This document shows positions 1 through 7,588 of a stretch of DNA of 64,000 bases, in pieces (within the stretch, counting starts at the first letter, position 1; each line of letters begins with the position of its first letter). Source of the stretch: a virus. Location of the stretch: positions 304,550 through 368,549 of IMG/VR virus record IMGVR_UViG_3300028676_000003. The stretch is one strand, 5' to 3'. Made by a program: the position numbers and the translations under genes. The notes below the pieces were generated by a model. The model saw nothing but the letters and a program-made list of their open reading frames with translations. It was not told the DNA's origin and did no database searches.

Positions 1-215
1 GTTTTACACTAGAAAAAGGTCAGCGGTTATTGAATGAACATAAAGCTAATATTTTGAAGCTTCATAGTAACCAAAGCTACGACAATTATGTTACTGGCGG
101 TGGAACAAATGTTACTGATAAACACTACGCTAACGAAGTTGAAAAACTAAGGAACTTAGGTCTTTATTGGGAATATGTCTATGAAGAAATCGAAATTCCA
201 ATTTATTACAAATAA
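1..215 (+). CDS. Hypothetical protein, 5'-truncated by window edge
   Basis: The reading frame is already open at base 3 and runs to a stop at 213-215, so the gene begins before the window. The visible 70 residues are hydrophilic, with a short Gly-Gly-Gly stretch and a Tyr-rich acidic C-terminus. I do not recognise a family. The next gene overlaps its end by about 40 bases. Confidence 0.6.
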   Translation, partial: FTLEKGQRLLNEHKANILKLHSNQSYDNYVTGGGTNVTDKHYANEVEKLRNLGLYWEYVYEEIEIPIYYK

Positions 216-585
216 GATGAAAGAAGAACATAAAGTTAAATTGGTAGATATGCTTGGTGAGGAAAAAGCCAATCTAATCTTCAAGCAAGTAGAAGACCAA
301 GCAAAGTTAAATGAAATTCACGAAAAGGCTAAAAAAGATGAAGAAGCAAGAATGGTTAATGCCATGATTGATAAGGGTTATCTTATAAGTGGTGAATACT
401 ATTCGGGCCACAGGTTCCGTGGGAAGCACGTAGCAATGTGGGATGGTCAAGATAATTGTTTTAGAACAATCAATTTCAAAATGGGAAGTTTTTTTGTTGA
501 AAAGTTACCTTATTTTGGAGACGTTGCAGATACAAATCAAGATGGTTTTATACCATTTGATAGGATTGAAAAAAGAAAAATCTAG
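175..585 (+). CDS. Hypothetical protein, 136 aa
   Basis: Soluble, with a Lys/Glu-rich helical N-terminal third followed by a more hydrophobic, probably beta part. ATG at 175 is the first start; a second in-frame ATG at 181 would shorten the overlap with the upstream gene. No family recognised. It is followed after 5 bases by the L12-like triplet and probably belongs to the same transcript. Confidence 0.6.
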   Translation: MSMKKSKFQFITNKMKEEHKVKLVDMLGEEKANLIFKQVEDQAKLNEIHEKAKKDEEARMVNAMIDKGYLISGEYYSGHRFRGKHVAMWDGQDNCFRTINFKMGSFFVEKLPYFGDVADTNQDGFIPFDRIEKRKI

Positions 586-590
586 AAATT

Positions 591-965
591 ATGAAATATA
601 CGTGGTTAGTTAAAAGAGTTAAAGCTGTTCAAGCCGTTAGAGATTATCTAGGTGTTGGTTATATTGAAGCAGTTTCAAAATACAATGAAATAATTGAGTT
701 TTTAGATGGAACCAAAAATTTGGAGAACGAGCATAATCTACATAATTCATCATTGGGTAGTATTGCTTTTGGTTTACGATATCGAGGAATCATTTCGTTT
801 GAAACACAAGATGATGTCGAGGATAAAAAAGAACAAGAAAGACAGACGATTATTTCTCATGAAAACAAAAAAGCTAAAGAATGGTTTGATAAACAAACTG
901 AGTTTGACCAAGAAATGATTAATCGTTTAATTAGAATGAATCAAGTAGGCCCAGCAATGGGGTAA
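591..965 (+). CDS. L7/L12 C-terminal-domain-like protein, paralogue 1 of 3
   Basis: Residues about 5-32 (VKAVQAVRDYLGVGYIEA) follow the helix-loop-helix pattern of the ribosomal stalk protein bL12 C-terminal domain (Val-Ile-Lys-x-Val-Arg-x-x-x-Gly-Leu-Gly-Leu-Lys-Glu-Ala). A charged linker and a short helical tail (AKEWFDKQTEFDQEMINRL) follow, and the two downstream genes share both. The N-terminal dimerisation domain and hinge of true bL12 are absent. Of the three copies this one has diverged furthest at the Lys-Glu-Ala part. Role inferred: binding translation factors or competing for them at the ribosomal stalk. Confidence 0.5.
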   Translation: MKYTWLVKRVKAVQAVRDYLGVGYIEAVSKYNEIIEFLDGTKNLENEHNLHNSSLGSIAFGLRYRGIISFETQDDVEDKKEQERQTIISHENKKAKEWFDKQTEFDQEMINRLIRMNQVGPAMG

Positions 966-982
966 AAAGAAAAATAATTAGT

Positions 983-1366
983 ATGGGACCAAAAGTAGAT
1001 TTAAGAGATTTTAAATGGGTTTTAGAAAGAACAAAAGCAATTGTTGCTATTGGTAAAGAAGAAGGCATGGGTCTTACGGTTGCCAAAAACACCTATGAGA
1101 AGATAAATGCGATTGTTGCTGATGGAATTTATTCAGTAGATTCTAACACACCTTTTGAGGACAGAAATTATATTTGTTTTTTGGAAAGACTAAAATATAG
1201 GGGTGTTTTGTCATATACTGAATGGGACTATCATAGGGAAGAACAAGCAGAACGTTATCGACTTGAAGAAGAAACACATGCCAAGGCTGTTAAGTGGATG
1301 AAATCACTAAGCAAAGAGGAACAAGAAATGGTACAAACACTAATGAATGGAATGATTCTTAGATAA
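983..1366 (+). CDS. L7/L12 C-terminal-domain-like protein, paralogue 2 of 3
   Basis: Same architecture as the gene before it: an L12-CTD-like first helix pair (TKAIVAIGKEEGMGLTVAK), a variable middle, and a C-terminal helix (AVKWMKSLSKEEQEMVQTL). Spacing to the neighbours is 17 and 11 bases, consistent with tandem duplication inside one operon. Sequence similarity between copies is limited to these two blocks, so the duplication is old. Assignment to the L12 fold is by pattern only. Confidence 0.5.
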   Translation: MGPKVDLRDFKWVLERTKAIVAIGKEEGMGLTVAKNTYEKINAIVADGIYSVDSNTPFEDRNYICFLERLKYRGVLSYTEWDYHREEQAERYRLEEETHAKAVKWMKSLSKEEQEMVQTLMNGMILR

Positions 1367-1377
1367 AAACAAAAATT

Positions 1378-1761
1378 ATGGTAGCAATATTAATAACATA
1401 CAATAAATGGCTTACAGAGTCTAAGTTATTTGTAGTAAAAGAAGTGAAGATGTTCGCAGGAATTGGACTTAAAGAGGCCAAGGATTTTGTGGACGAAATT
1501 GATAATAACATCCGTTTGGGTAAAACTATTTCTATTGGAAAAGGGAGTGAAACACACGAAATACTAAAATTCTTAAAAGAGAAAGACTTACTTTCATTTG
1601 TGGAAGCTCATAAGACTGGGCTAAAGAAAGAAAATCATCGTGTGGTTGCTAAGCGTAGCAAGGAATATGATATAGCTAGGTCTTGGTTCGATTCTTTGCA
1701 CCCAAAGAAACAAGCTATGATTCAAACGCTAATAAACGAAGAAAATGGCATTTCAGGATAA
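1378..1761 (+). CDS. L7/L12 C-terminal-domain-like protein, paralogue 3 of 3
   Basis: The clearest of the three copies. KLFVVKEVKMFAGIGLKEAK is nearly the textbook bL12 C-terminal signature (KVAVIKAVR..TGLGLKEAK), and a later stretch (EILKFLKEKDLLSFVEA) matches the position of the domain's last helix and strand. A family-specific tail (ARSWFDSLHPKKQAMIQTL) follows. Phage-encoded bL12 homologues have been reported in very large phages. Here only the factor-binding domain is kept, which suggests recruitment of or interference with GTPase translation factors. The stop overlaps the start of the RNA ligase. Confidence 0.6.
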   Translation: MVAILITYNKWLTESKLFVVKEVKMFAGIGLKEAKDFVDEIDNNIRLGKTISIGKGSETHEILKFLKEKDLLSFVEAHKTGLKKENHRVVAKRSKEYDIARSWFDSLHPKKQAMIQTLINEENGISG

Positions 1762-2443
1762 ATACGGAAGAACCCTACATTTTGATTTTAGTCCTGGAAC
1801 TACATCGGATGATAGAATAAATACAGAATGGAGAGAGCAGGTACAGAAGTTTCCTAAGCTGATTCATACTGAGAAACTAGACGGAGAAAACTCTTGTCTA
1901 TCTCAATATGGTGTCTTTGCTAGGTCACATGCGGCACCTACACTACATCCATGGGCTAACCACTTGAAAGAGAAGCAATCAGTAATTCAACATGACCTAA
2001 AAAGCATGGATTTTGAAATATTTGGTGAAAACCTATATGCTTTACACTCAATCATTTACCCTGAACTTACAGCACATTTCTATGTGTTTGGAATTAGGGT
2101 CCTTGATAAGTGGCTTTCATGGGAAGAAACCAAGCAATGGGCTGGATTCTTTGATTTTCAAGTGGTTCCCGAATTGGGAATTCAAGATACAACTGAACCT
2201 GAACTAATAAAATCAAGGGTACTAGAATTAGGTAGTCAGCCAAGCGTATTTGGTTCACAACAAAATAATACTGACCCGCTTATTGATTGTACACGTGAAG
2301 GTATTGTAAGTAGGAATATAGACGAATACACAGTTGAAGGTTTCAAAGAGAATATCTTCAAATATGTGAGAAAAGACCACGTTCAAACGGACGTTCATTG
2401 GAGTAAAACAATAACAAGAGCAAGACTAATACACGAATACTAA
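1745..2443 (+). CDS. RNA ligase (Rnl2-like nucleotidyltransferase family)
   Basis: Nucleotidyltransferase motif I is visible as HTEKLDGENS with the candidate adenylated lysine at residue 44. An acidic motif III-like stretch (DFEIFGENLYALHSI) and a motif IV/V region (REGIVSR ... FKYVRKDHVQ) follow. At 232 residues it is short, with no room for a large C-terminal domain. Family role: ATP-dependent sealing of 3'-OH/5'-phosphate RNA nicks through ligase-AMP and RNA-AMP. The HD-kinase fusion at 4430 and the 2H phosphoesterase at 6273 could supply the matching end-healing steps, so tRNA repair after anticodon-nuclease attack is a reasonable role. Confidence 0.82.
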   Translation: MAFQDKYGRTLHFDFSPGTTSDDRINTEWREQVQKFPKLIHTEKLDGENSCLSQYGVFARSHAAPTLHPWANHLKEKQSVIQHDLKSMDFEIFGENLYALHSIIYPELTAHFYVFGIRVLDKWLSWEETKQWAGFFDFQVVPELGIQDTTEPELIKSRVLELGSQPSVFGSQQNNTDPLIDCTREGIVSRNIDEYTVEGFKENIFKYVRKDHVQTDVHWSKTITRARLIHEY

Positions 2444-2628
2444 TGTTAGAAATATTTTTAACCATTTATATGGTATTGATTTGTGGAATACTTTTAAATA
2501 TCTTAGCTGGAACAGCATTTGATAGTTATTATGATAGAAGCAAAAAAGGTTTTTTATTAGGATGTTCATTGCTAATAATAAGTTGGTTTATACATGGATT
2601 ATTAATTCTATGGGGACATGGGAATTAG
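2443..2628 (+). CDS. Small membrane protein, 61 aa
   Basis: Two hydrophobic segments (about residues 2-24 and 38-57) separated by a short charged loop (YYDRSKK). The start shares one base with the upstream stop (TAATG). No family recognised; an inner-membrane location is inferred. Confidence 0.6.
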   Translation: MLEIFLTIYMVLICGILLNILAGTAFDSYYDRSKKGFLLGCSLLIISWFIHGLLILWGHGN

Positions 2629-2851
2629 AAATCTAATTGGAGCGATTGCCTCAGCCCATCAACGAAATAAGACCAAACCAAGAGGTAAAGAGGAAAAAGA
2701 GGTTTTAGAGCCTGACCATACTGGTTTTGTCCCTTATACAAAAGGATGGAAAGAGAAGCACTTAGAATGGGCCAATGCTGGCTTATGTGGTGAGTGTGGT
2801 GAACCATCGGGTGATGAATTAGGTATTTGTAATGAATGCCGTTGGAGTTAA
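2618..2851 (+). CDS. Zinc-ribbon protein, 77 aa
   Basis: The C-terminus carries a compact CGECGE ... CNEC pair, a typical four-cysteine zinc ribbon, after a basic Lys/Arg-rich N-terminal third. It overlaps the upstream gene by 11 bases and lies directly before an HNH gene. Nucleic-acid binding is plausible; the function is not known. Confidence 0.6.
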   Translation: MGIRNLIGAIASAHQRNKTKPRGKEEKEVLEPDHTGFVPYTKGWKEKHLEWANAGLCGECGEPSGDELGICNECRWS

Positions 2852-2854
2852 ATC

Positions 2855-3181
2855 ATGGGAAAGAAAGAAATTCGTAGAGACTTCAGAAATGACGTTTTTA
2901 CAAGAGATAAAAATACCTGTAAAGTATGTGGTGAAGTCCGAGAGTTAAGTCTTTTGGATGCTCACCACATTACTGATAGAGGGGAGATGCCTAATGGTGG
3001 TTACGTCAAAGAAAATGGTATTACCGTTTGTAAGGAAGACTGCCATTTGAAGGTTGAATGGTTCCATATCACTGAAGGTAAAGAATGGGAAGAAGGACTT
3101 CACCCTGACGACTTGTATAAGATGATTGGTTCATCTAAGGAGTTGGCTATTCAAAAAAGTGAGAGATTGCTTGCGAGATAA
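2855..3181 (+). CDS. HNH endonuclease domain protein
   Basis: 108 residues. CKVCGE at about 23-28, then the LDAHHIT motif, then ENGITVCKEDCHLKVEW make the His-Asn-His core with two CxxC-type zinc half-sites. Single-domain HNH proteins in phages act as nicking or homing endonucleases or in packaging. No terminase is in view, so a free-standing homing-type or accessory nuclease is more likely. Its 3' end holds the -33 element of the next promoter. Confidence 0.8.
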   Translation: MGKKEIRRDFRNDVFTRDKNTCKVCGEVRELSLLDAHHITDRGEMPNGGYVKENGITVCKEDCHLKVEWFHITEGKEWEEGLHPDDLYKMIGSSKELAIQKSERLLAR

Positions 3182-3201
3182 CTTAATAATTTGTACCTTT
3201 G
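3171..3201 (+). promoter_or_regulatory. Bacteroidota-type promoter, leaderless output
   Basis: TTG at 3171-3173, 20-base spacer, TACCTTTG at 3194-3201. The ATG of the next gene begins 5 bases after the final G, where transcription is expected to start, so the mRNA should be leaderless. Confidence 0.8.
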
Positions 3202-3205
3202 TAAT

Positions 3206-3922
3206 ATGGAATTTAAAAAGAAAGAAATAATCGGAATGATTCACTTGGCTGGCCCTGATGTGGTTGAAAAAGCTATGGAAGAAATCAAAATATATGAGGA
3301 AGAAGGTCTTTCAGGTATCATCATTGAAAATTATCACGGTAATACCAGTGAAGTTTTGAAGGTATTATCTCGATTAGAGCATCAACCAACTAGTCTTAGT
3401 GTAGGTATTAATATTCTACCTAATGAGTTCGAATTTGCTTTTAAGCTTTGTGATGATTATGAGTTTATTGATTTCATTCAATTAGACTATATCGCTGGTG
3501 CTTATGCTATTGGAGACAAGGTAATTAAGCTTGATGCAGATAAATTTATTGAGTTATCGATGAACCACAGCAAGGTTGAGGTTTACGGTGGCGTTTGGCC
3601 TAAATATTATAAACCATTGAAAGATAGTGTTCTTAGCGTTGATTTATTTGATGCTGTTTTCCTTGGAAGTGCCGTTGTTGTAACTGGTGAAGGTACTGGT
3701 TATGAAACACCTCTTGATAAGGTGAAAGAATTTGCTACCCTAATTGATGGTAAGGCTCCGCTAATTGTTGGAGCAGGACTTACAGCTGAAAATGTTAAAG
3801 AGCAACTTGAATTTGCTCAAGGTGGTATTGTTGGTAGTGCTTTTAAACCTAACGGTCGAACTCAGCAAATGGTTGATAGAGACTTGGTTAAAGCTTTTAT
3901 GGACGAAGTAAAAAAACTATGA
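3206..3922 (+). CDS. BtpA/SgcQ-family TIM-barrel protein
   Basis: 238 residues. Opens with IIGMIHLAGPD, then EGLSGIIIENY, a middle LGSAVVVTG-type strand, and ends with VGAGLTAENV and GGIVGSAFKPNG, the strand-end loops of a (beta/alpha)8 barrel as in the BtpA/SgcQ family. The exact reaction of this family is poorly defined, and a phosphate or phosphoribosyl ligand is suggested by the last two Gly-rich loops. ATG 3206 was chosen because the in-frame TTG at 3191 lies inside the promoter. Possibly linked to the nucleotide/NAD genes further along; that link is only inferred. Confidence 0.65.
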   Translation: MEFKKKEIIGMIHLAGPDVVEKAMEEIKIYEEEGLSGIIIENYHGNTSEVLKVLSRLEHQPTSLSVGINILPNEFEFAFKLCDDYEFIDFIQLDYIAGAYAIGDKVIKLDADKFIELSMNHSKVEVYGGVWPKYYKPLKDSVLSVDLFDAVFLGSAVVVTGEGTGYETPLDKVKEFATLIDGKAPLIVGAGLTAENVKEQLEFAQGGIVGSAFKPNGRTQQMVDRDLVKAFMDEVKKL

Positions 3923-3923
3923 T

Positions 3924-4424
3924 ATGGAATGTAAAACTATTAAGTTCGTTAAAAAAAATGGTGAAGCAGTAATAGTAAATAAAGTAAAATATCCTAATTT
4001 TTTTGAAGCTGAAGCTCAAGCAAATGGAATAAATACACAATCTAAGGTATTCACTAAAAGAATGGCTTATCATTGTAGTATTTGTGGTCATTATCACGTT
4101 GGAACTTCGATTGAAGCACTAAAGAAACCGAAACCCAAAGATAAAAAAATAAAGCTTATTGGTGGTATCAAGATGCCGAAGGTAGTTGGTAGTATTGATT
4201 TACGATTGTTTAATAATCCACAACCAAGAGTCAAAAAAGTGATGAATAGCGTTTATGTTAATCGAAAAATTTATCATTATATGATAAAGATTAAGATTGT
4301 TGAAGTAATCTGCCCTGATGGAAAGAAAAAAAGACCTAAAATTGATAAAATTCTTGGACAACAAAAAAAGCTTAACCAAAAAAAGATAATTGAATACATC
4401 TCTAAAGAGATAGCAAAAAAATAG
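3924..4424 (+). CDS. Basic protein with a CxxC-HxG half zinc site
   Basis: 166 residues, strongly basic in the second half. An N-terminal module of about 65 residues starting MECKT and ending YHCSICGHYHVG recurs in the gene at 5550 (MECTT ... YKCPVCFKFHVG), so the two are paralogues over this part and differ afterwards. The Lys-rich tail suggests nucleic-acid contact. No named family recognised. Confidence 0.6.
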   Translation: MECKTIKFVKKNGEAVIVNKVKYPNFFEAEAQANGINTQSKVFTKRMAYHCSICGHYHVGTSIEALKKPKPKDKKIKLIGGIKMPKVVGSIDLRLFNNPQPRVKKVMNSVYVNRKIYHYMIKIKIVEVICPDGKKKRPKIDKILGQQKKLNQKKIIEYISKEIAKK

Positions 4425-4429
4425 AAATC

Positions 4430-5542
4430 ATGTGGAAGTTTAAGTATTACGATATAGAGAAGGGTCCTGATTGGACAGCAATTGAAAGGAATTGCGAGTG
4501 GTTTCGTGATATGAAAGACGTTCCACAAGACAAGATATGGCATGCCGAAGGTGATGTTCAAATCCATACAAAAATGGTTTGTGAAGCACTTATCCAATTG
4601 TCTGAATTTCAAGAACTTAGTGAAGAAAAGAAACACATTATGTTTACAGGTGCGCTTATGCACGACATAGAGAAACGTTCTACAACTACAACTGAGTTCA
4701 AGAATGACAGAGAGTGTATTATTGCTCCTAAGCATGCTGAAAGAGGTGAGAAAACAGCAAGAGAAATTCTTTATATGGATTTTGATTGTCCTTATCATTC
4801 TAGAGAACAAATCTGTAAGATTGTTAAGTGGCACGGGAAGCCTCTACACGATGCATCTAATAAGACACTTGCTAGACTAGCAACACAAGTTCAATTACCA
4901 TTTCTAGCAATGATTGCAAAGGCCGATATTCTTGGCCGTATTTGTACTGATGCTGAAGAACACTTGGAAAGAATTGAATTTTTCCAAATGCAAGCAGAAG
5001 ACATTGGTTGTTGGGGTCGTACAATGTACTTTCAAAATCAATTGATTGAATATGAAGCTTTAAAAACGGGTAATTTATATTCACATCGTTTTGATGATAC
5101 GAAGTTTGAGGTAATGATGATGTCCGCAATCCCAGGTTCAGGCAAAGACCACTACGTTAAGAATAACCTTCAAGGGTGGCCTGTAATCAGTCTTGACGAT
5201 ATTAGAGCTGAGCTTAAGGTTAAGCCTTTAGATAAAAAGGGTAACGGACAAGTGATTCAACTAGCTAAAAAGAGAGCTAAGGAACTAATGGCTAAGCATA
5301 CAAATTTTGTATGGAATGCCACAAATATAACTCAACAAATGAGAGGTCAGTTGATTGAGTTATTTGAAGAATATGGTGGAAAGGTAACAATTGTTTATAT
5401 TGAGGTCCCTTATAAGACTCTTATCAAGCAAAATAACGATAGAGAAGCGATAGTTCCTCAAAGTGTTATTGAAAAGATGATTAGAAAATGGGAACCACCT
5501 ATTCGTGAAGAAGCATATAGAATATTAACTTTTACAAATTAA
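4430..5542 (+). CDS. HD-domain phosphohydrolase fused to polynucleotide-kinase-like P-loop
   Basis: 370 residues in two parts. The N-terminal HD domain shows His38, His46 and the His78-Asp79 pair (ALMHDIEKRS), the metal site of HD phosphohydrolases. From about residue 225 a P-loop kinase begins with SAIPGSGKDHY, then LDDIRAEL and an Arg/Lys-rich lid, as in Pnkp-type 5'-OH polynucleotide kinases. An Asp follows the P-loop lysine where Ser/Thr is usual. HD plus kinase would remove 2',3'-cyclic phosphate and phosphorylate 5'-OH ends, preparing broken RNA for the ligase at 1745. The end-healing role is inferred. Confidence 0.72.
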   Translation: MWKFKYYDIEKGPDWTAIERNCEWFRDMKDVPQDKIWHAEGDVQIHTKMVCEALIQLSEFQELSEEKKHIMFTGALMHDIEKRSTTTTEFKNDRECIIAPKHAERGEKTAREILYMDFDCPYHSREQICKIVKWHGKPLHDASNKTLARLATQVQLPFLAMIAKADILGRICTDAEEHLERIEFFQMQAEDIGCWGRTMYFQNQLIEYEALKTGNLYSHRFDDTKFEVMMMSAIPGSGKDHYVKNNLQGWPVISLDDIRAELKVKPLDKKGNGQVIQLAKKRAKELMAKHTNFVWNATNITQQMRGQLIELFEEYGGKVTIVYIEVPYKTLIKQNNDREAIVPQSVIEKMIRKWEPPIREEAYRILTFTN

Positions 5543-5549
5543 ATATGAT

Positions 5550-5825
5550 ATGGAATGCACAACCAAACACATCAACCCTGTTAGTGGGTTAGAAGAAGAT
5601 AAACCTAAGAAACCGTTCAACACAAATGAACAAGCAATTTCACATGCTAAGTATGTAAATGGACTACCTGACAGAACCTACAAGGTTGTTGCCTATAAGT
5701 GCCCTGTTTGCTTCAAGTTTCATGTTGGACGTAATGGTAAACCACTCACCAAGAAGTATGTGGATAAAATAACAAAACCAAAGACATTCCAAGGGTTTAA
5801 AATTATTGGAAAAATTGAATTATGA
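5550..5825 (+). CDS. Small CxxC-HxG protein, paralogue of the gene at 3924
   Basis: 91 residues. Starts MECTT and carries YKCPVCFKFHVG, matching the N-terminal module of the 166-residue protein upstream. Only one cysteine pair is present, so a metal site would need dimerisation or the nearby histidine. It lacks the long basic tail of its relative. Confidence 0.6.
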   Translation: MECTTKHINPVSGLEEDKPKKPFNTNEQAISHAKYVNGLPDRTYKVVAYKCPVCFKFHVGRNGKPLTKKYVDKITKPKTFQGFKIIGKIEL

Positions 5826-6247
5826 TTGAAAAATTTAGAATTATATTTGTAACAGTTCTGTTAGTAGGACTATTTGCATATTCTATAAATGCTATACATT
5901 TCTTTATAAAGAATGACACATTTATTCATTATCAAGATTGTGGTAAGGTAGTAGGAAGTTCAAGTGAAGACAGACCAGTAAAACATGGAAGTGAAACTGA
6001 GTTTTATTTATTGATGCAATACGAAAAACAAGGCTTCAAAACTCAAGATGTTGGCGTTACAACCTATTACCAATACAAGGATGCTATCGGTAAGAAGCTA
6101 TGTTTTGAACAATCAGAACCAAATCCAGCGATATCAACGATATCCGACCACATTAAACATTTCCTAGGAGTTTTCTTTATAGTTGTTTACGTTATAGTTT
6201 TTTTGGTTATATTTATAGGATGGTGCGCAGGCGACCTGAAAATATAA
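5822..6247 (+). CDS. Membrane protein with two TM segments
   Basis: 141 residues. A hydrophobic helix at about 5-27 and a second at about 113-135 flank a polar domain of roughly 80 residues with a Cys near each end (QDCGK, KLCFEQ), which could form a disulfide in the periplasm. ATGA overlap with the gene before. No family recognised. Confidence 0.6.
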   Translation: MIEKFRIIFVTVLLVGLFAYSINAIHFFIKNDTFIHYQDCGKVVGSSSEDRPVKHGSETEFYLLMQYEKQGFKTQDVGVTTYYQYKDAIGKKLCFEQSEPNPAISTISDHIKHFLGVFFIVVYVIVFLVIFIGWCAGDLKI

Positions 6248-6272
6248 TAACGAAAAGATTTATAACATATGA

Positions 6273-6845
6273 ATGAATATTAAACAAAGACTTAGAGAGG
6301 TTTTATTAGAAGCCGAAAAAAAGGACCACAAACGAGAGTATGGTTGCCTTATGGTTTTCTTAGATGTTGACAAGAAAGCTTGGAAAGAATTACAAGATAT
6401 GATTGACAAGGACGACTTGTATACAGAAAAAGACGATGATGGTTATGGTCTAGAAGATAAACCACACGTTACAGTACTTTACGGACTTCATGGAGAGATT
6501 GAAGATAAGGAATTAGAGGTTGAAATCAATAAGATTACAGAACCTAAGATTTCTTTTAAGAATATTTCAACATTTGAGGCCGATAAGTATGATGTATTGA
6601 AATTTGATGTATCGAGTAGCGACTTGGTTAAACTTAACAAGAAATTCAAGGAATTTCCACATACTAGTACGTTCCCTAATTATCATCCTCATTGTACAAT
6701 TGCTTATCTGAAAAAGGGTGTTGCTGAAAAGTACATCAAAAAGGCTAAGGATTTGGTTAAGATGGATATGGAACCTGAAAAGGTTGTTTATTCTAAGGTT
6801 GATGGAACTGAGAAGAATTATAAAATAAATAAAAAAGAGGCTTAA
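6273..6845 (+). CDS. 2H phosphoesterase (LigT/CPDase-like)
   Basis: 190 residues with two H-x-T motifs, HVTVLYG (His65) and HCTIAYL (His140), about 75 residues apart, the signature of 2H phosphoesterases. These enzymes open 2',3'-cyclic phosphates or act on 2'-5' linkages. The order RNA ligase, HD-kinase, 2H esterase within 5 kb suggests an RNA-repair function, namely resolving the cyclic phosphate left by anticodon nucleases. The stop codon sits inside the following terminator hairpin. Confidence 0.8.
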   Translation: MNIKQRLREVLLEAEKKDHKREYGCLMVFLDVDKKAWKELQDMIDKDDLYTEKDDDGYGLEDKPHVTVLYGLHGEIEDKELEVEINKITEPKISFKNISTFEADKYDVLKFDVSSSDLVKLNKKFKEFPHTSTFPNYHPHCTIAYLKKGVAEKYIKKAKDLVKMDMEPEKVVYSKVDGTEKNYKINKKEA

Positions 6846-6858
6846 CACCTCTTTTTTT
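6831..6858. terminator. Bidirectional rho-independent terminator
   Basis: AAAAAAGAGG and CCTCTTTTTT pair around a 7-base loop between two converging genes. A-tract and T-tract make it functional on both strands. Confidence 0.8.
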
Positions 6859-7004
6859 TATTTACCTTGACCTTTGTTTTTCTTAAGATAGTTCTTAGAA
6901 CCTTTAAGTTTTGAGGCTTTTGATTTTGAGTGAACGCCTGGACGTTTCTTTCTTGTTTTGTGTACTTTTACACTTGTTGTAGTCCCTTTTGCTTTTGTTG
7001 CCAT
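6858..7004 (-). CDS. Very basic 48-residue protein
   Basis: One of only three minus-strand genes. About 40% of residues are Lys or Arg (for example VHKTRKKRPGVHSKSKASK and a GQGK end), with no acidic residue. This resembles small ribosome-associated or nucleic-acid-compacting proteins. ATG at 7004 was preferred to longer forms because upstream residues are hydrophobic and lie under the opposite promoter. No clear minus-strand promoter is visible. Function unknown; rRNA or DNA binding is a guess from charge. Confidence 0.6.
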   Translation of the reverse strand: MATKAKGTTTSVKVHKTRKKRPGVHSKSKASKLKGSKNYLKKNKGQGK

Positions 7005-7028
7005 AGTATGTGTTTTTCTTATAAATAC

Positions 7029-7059
7029 TTGCATACTTGGAAAAAAAATAGTACTTTTG
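7029..7059 (+). promoter_or_regulatory. Bacteroidota-type promoter
   Basis: TTG at 7029-7031, 20-base spacer, TACTTTTG at 7052-7059, 17 bases before the ATG at 7077. Confidence 0.75.
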
Positions 7060-7076
7060 TAAAAATAATTTAAAAT

Positions 7077-7397
7077 ATGAAAAATACAATTTACATTGAC
7101 ATTGACACAGACAGAGAACAAGTAATCCTTTTAGGAAAAGGAGCTGATTCTCCACCACCAACATCACCTGAAGAAGCCAAAGAAATGGTATTAAATGATG
7201 TTGAATGTATGACAGAAGCGTTGATATCACTGATGCATTTAGCACATGAAAATAAGTTTGGAGACAAAGAAGTTTTATTTGATGGTGTGATGAAAAAATT
7301 CTTCGATTATCGTAAAACATTCAATGTTGAAGTAGACATTGACCAACCAACAGAGCCTTCTGAAACAGAAGATAATACGAACGAAACTAATGAATAA
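7077..7397 (+). CDS. Hypothetical acidic protein
   Basis: 106 residues, with a beta-type N-terminus (MKNTIYIDID), a helical middle and a disordered Glu/Thr/Asn-rich tail. First gene of an operon that appears to run through the bestrophin and DHFR. Stop and next start overlap by one base. No family recognised. Confidence 0.6.
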   Translation: MKNTIYIDIDTDREQVILLGKGADSPPPTSPEEAKEMVLNDVECMTEALISLMHLAHENKFGDKEVLFDGVMKKFFDYRKTFNVEVDIDQPTEPSETEDNTNETNE

Positions 7398-7588
7398 TGG
7401 ACGAATCAAGAAAGAAAGTGATTGCAACCATAAATTCATGCACGCAATTACAACACTTAGGAGCAACTAGAAAATTGGTATTCTTATACCTGAACAAATT
7501 TAATGGTCCTGCTTACGACAACAACTACAATGCGCTTATGCACATTTACGAAATTAAAAAACGAGAAATAATCAAAACAAATGGATAG
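7397..7588 (+). CDS. Hypothetical protein, 63 aa
   Basis: Small, mixed charge, helical (ATRKLVFLYLNKF). Translationally coupled on both sides: TAATG with the previous gene and an 8-base overlap with the bestrophin gene. No family recognised. Confidence 0.55.
   Translation: MDESRKKVIATINSCTQLQHLGATRKLVFLYLNKFNGPAYDNNYNALMHIYEIKKREIIKTNG

Noticed and set aside
3191-3205. Upstream TTG start for the BtpA-like gene
   Set aside because: The TTG overlaps the TACCTTTG promoter element, so it could not be in the mRNA. The same reasoning removed false starts at 35723, 40628 and 41608.
4277-4834. 185-codon open frame on the minus strand
   Set aside because: It lies opposite the HD-kinase gene and the basic protein before it, with Cys/Ser/Phe-rich composition typical of antisense shadows and no promoter.
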